DNA from: Corticium candelabrum
Lineage: Eukaryota; Porifera; Homoscleromorpha; Homosclerophorida; Plakinidae
Direction: 5' to 3'
Assembly: GCF_963422355.1 (NCBI RefSeq)
Contig: NC_085104.1
Coordinates: forward strand, 5,968,798 to 6,032,797
DNA length: 64,000 nt
In this document: positions 61,634 to 64,000 of the stretch, one piece after another
Numbering within the stretch: position 1 is the stretch's first letter
Layout: every line of letters begins with the position of its first letter
The notes under the pieces: model-generated
What the model saw: the letters and a program-made list of their open reading frames with translations, nothing else
Told to the model about the DNA's origin: nothing
Database searches by the model: none
Made by a program: the position numbers and the translations under genes

Positions 61634-62753
61634 TCACAATACATGACTGATATGTCGACTCAATCTGTTGTAACCCCCACCCCCATCACTGCAAGGAGCG
61701 TACAGTCGGTCAACGTCTGCAGAAGGATGGTGGACACCGTGCATAGAGAGGAGCTTTCTGGTTCGTCGATTGAGCTGCTGCAGGTCCATGCACCCCCAGT
61801 GAATGACGCCAAAACTGTAAGTGAGAACCGGTAGTGCAAACCCATTGATGGCTAGAATCTTGTTCCAACCGTACAACTCAGTCCAGAGAACCACCTTTAT
61901 TTACTCTGCGGAAGTACTCATGACGGAGTCTCTCTCGCATCATGCTGTGCTGAATACCGTTACTCTCATCTACACCCAAGTACTTGTAGACTTGACCTGG
62001 TTTCAGACAGTTGATGGTGTCCGTTATTCCTACCGTCACTCCAGAGTTGTGTCCAGATAGCCTGCCATTGACAAAGTGTGCAACAGCACATTTGTCCAGA
62101 CCAAACTTCATGTGGATGTCATCAGAGAAGGTATGCACCATGTGCAACAACCCATCCAACTGATCAGAGTTTCTGCCATACAGCTTCAGATCATTCATGT
62201 AAAGTAGATGACTGATGAGCTGACATTTGGCAGTCTCGCTATGCCCAGTGGTCATCTGGTAGCCGTAACCGGTTCTGTTCAACTCCTTACTCAGAGGATT
62301 GAGAGCCATACAGAAGAGAAGTGGAGAAAGTGAGTCACTTTGGAAAATACCCCTTCTGATCTGCATAAGCCTTGTCTTGATCATACTGTTCTCGCAAGAA
62401 AGCACCATTGATGTCCTCCAACTCTTCATCACACGTGACAGGAACCTGCACAAGACTGGACTGATCTTATTCATCTGAAGGCATTGGAGCAACCAACTGT
62501 GTGGCACTCTGTCATAAGCTTTCTGGTAGCCCACCCAAGCCATGCTCAAGGTCTTGTGCCAGGTCTTACAGTCTTCGGTAAGCAGCTTGTTGATCAACAG
62601 CTGATTCTTTGCACCAAAAGATCCCTGTCGACAACCCTTCTGCTCCGGAGCCATGAGGTTTCTCTGAACCAAATGCTCTGCAATCCTCTGCTTGATGACT
62701 GAGGTGAGGGTCTGATAGAAGACAGACAGACACGTTATAGGCCATATTAACAC
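61634..62753 (-). pseudogene. Reverse transcriptase with altered catalytic motifs
   Basis: QRNLMAPEQKGCRQGSFGAK is the characteristic start of this family's RT. Motif A reads AWVGYQKAYDRVPHSW, where relatives have Asp in place of the Gly. Motif B is IFQSDSLSPLLFCMALNPLS. Motif C reads LLYMNDLKLYGRN, where YMDD is expected. Two catalytic Asp positions therefore appear lost. A thumb-like region (ILAINGFALPVLTYSFGVIH, NRRTRKLLSMHGVHHP) follows in another frame (61634-61894). Confidence 0.85.
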
Positions 62754-63352
62754 TATCTATTGCAAATTCATAAATATTTTAATTAATGGATAGGGTAAGG
62801 GTACTTTACTAATGTAAACAACAAGTATGTTATCAATATTTTGTAGTTTAATTGTTAAACAAATTTTTGAAAAATAAAAATGCTTTGACAAAAGTTTGCA
62901 TGCTGCAATGCAGTCCAAGGCACAATGACTCTACTCTATCTACATACTCAATTCAGTATAGATGTAGTACCTCCGATTCAAGTATGTGCTGCTAGAGTGA
63001 TGACCAGAGCACTGGGCATGTTTCAGTATCACCCAGGTGTTTTCACTGACACGTTACCATGCAGTGTATTGGCAATAGTGACTTCTGTAGTGTCTGTATA
63101 TGGGACATTTGTGGTTTATGGTAATGTAGATACGTAGCAAGTATCACACTGTTTTGTTTACTAAATTAGTTGCTAGCTTGTAACAGATCTGAGTATCACC
63201 CTAACTTTTGTGTACGAGTTTTTCCCAACATAACAACTTCCATAAGGTGTTGCATGCAGTTCCAAGTAGTTAGTTGCAGACTTGCTGAAAAAACTTGACT
63301 TGGTGTACTTTCGCGATATTGTTGCATGACAAAATAATTGTAGTTTGCAGGA
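62754..63352. other. No gene recognised
   Basis: AT-rich sequence. The open frame at 62925-63137 has no family resemblance. Nothing assignable. Confidence 0.4.
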
Positions 63353-63717
63353 CAGTACAACCCAATTATCTGGACTTTTCTTTGGCAGTGTCAAATTGTC
63401 CGGAAAATAGAAAGTTCGGATAAGTGAAATGATTGTGTGGTAACTTCCTTGAGACTCAGTCATACATTGACAGTCAAGTACATAATGAACAAGTGTTTAA
63501 TTAATTAATATACAGCAATATTAGGTCAGCAACGACTCAACATGTTTACATATTTAATGATTAGATGTAAGTAAAAAAAGTTTTTACAAGTTTACATGTT
63601 GGAATGATGTCACACGGCAAACAAGTGAAAGACATGTGTTGTTTGGGCAGAAAAAAAATTTGTTCAGATTATCGAAATGTCCTAATAATCAGTGTCTAGA
63701 TAATTGGAGTTGTACTG
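63353..63717. mobile_element. Tigger/pogo-like MITE
   Basis: 365 bp with inverted termini CAGTACAACCCAATTATCTGGA and CAGTACAACTCCAATTATCTAG (right end, reverse complement), and internal copies of AATTGTCCGG/ATAATC-type motifs. TA follows the right end at 63718. The left flank reads GA, so the TA duplication is imperfect. No coding capacity. Confidence 0.65.
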
Positions 63718-63828
63718 TACCGTTCTACTAGGCAGCTGTATGTCATAATTATGGTTTGGAATGGATACATGAGGGTAAGTGAGTAGTTGACAAACCATGT
63801 AGCCAAATCTGTTTTAATTAATGTACAG

Positions 63829-64000
63829 TGGAACGTTGATATTAAGATTGTTATTGAAACCAGACTAAACTGGCTGGTCAGAGAAGCGACACACCCAGAT
63901 GTATTGGCGACTGCAGACCTTTATTTTTGAGGAGTGCAATAATTGAAACCACACTTTTGTTTGCCTTATTTGGTAGCTACAAGTGCATTCTGTAGTGCTC
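63829..64000. mobile_element. Start of another Tc1/pogo-type MITE, cut by the window
   Basis: CAGTGGAACGTTGATATTAA follows a TA and has the look of a Tigger/Tc1-type terminus. The other end lies outside the window. Confidence 0.4.

Larger units (their letters stand above)
60592..62753 (-). mobile_element. Non-LTR retrotransposon with restriction-like endonuclease, 5' truncated
   Basis: Minus-strand element holding reverse transcriptase, a Cys/His zinc knuckle and a C-terminal restriction-like endonuclease. The 3' terminus (plus-strand CTGGTTTGTAAAG, 60592) is shared with the 25165-25370 fragment, which supports this boundary. The 5' side ends abruptly near 62753, at ..NWRPITCL-type sequence, as in incomplete reverse transcription. 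Confidence 0.8.

Overview
This is a eukaryotic, intron-containing, AT-rich window that is almost entirely repetitive. Very short introns (61-112 bp), the non-LTR families with restriction-like endonucleases, and the mix of Helitron, hAT, Tc1/mariner and pogo elements suggest an invertebrate animal, plausibly a sponge or other marine invertebrate. That placement is an inference from family flavour only. No bacterial, phage or CRISPR features were seen, and most small open frames lie inside repeats.

Layout. (1) 1-18506 and 26343-43163 are two blocks of one tandem array with units of about 1.25-1.6 kb. The array runs plus at 1-8391, minus at 8392-10250, plus at 10251-18506, plus at 26343-30019 and minus at 30020-43163, so it contains one short inversion and one large palindrome centred near 30.02 kb. 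Each unit carries a 21-bp minisatellite in opposite orientations around a core, a period-8 AT tract, a CTAGT boundary and, in many units, a 53-bp module. Two copies of a 0.6-kb non-autonomous Helitron-like element sit in the array. (2) 18507-24640 is a degenerate autonomous Helitron on the minus strand. It has an STPR repeat region, DUF6570-like and Helitron_like_N regions, an HUH Rep and a Pif1 helicase. Its STPR units are encoded by a series of 69-nt exons. (3) 24641-26342 holds a LINE 3' fragment, an ATT microsatellite and decayed array sequence.

(4) 43581-45315 holds the best host-gene candidate: a 447-residue predicted membrane protein on the minus strand with a convincing promoter upstream. 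(5) 46366-51843 is a nest: a 1-kb foldback element with a 9-bp target duplication abuts the 5' end of a hAT element, which is itself split by a 1969-bp Tc1-like element. (6) 53089-53779 holds three in-phase exons of a plus-strand host gene. (7) 54359-57084 is a second hAT (BED finger type) followed by a pogo-like element. (8) 57410-62753 holds broken non-LTR retrotransposons on the minus strand. (9) The right end carries pogo/Tigger-like MITEs.

The transposon genes are nearly all pseudogenes with visible stops, frameshifts or lost catalytic residues. The points most worth a second look are the STPR exon amplification, the array's foldback-like architecture and orientation switches, and the nested insertions whose target duplications can be read directly.
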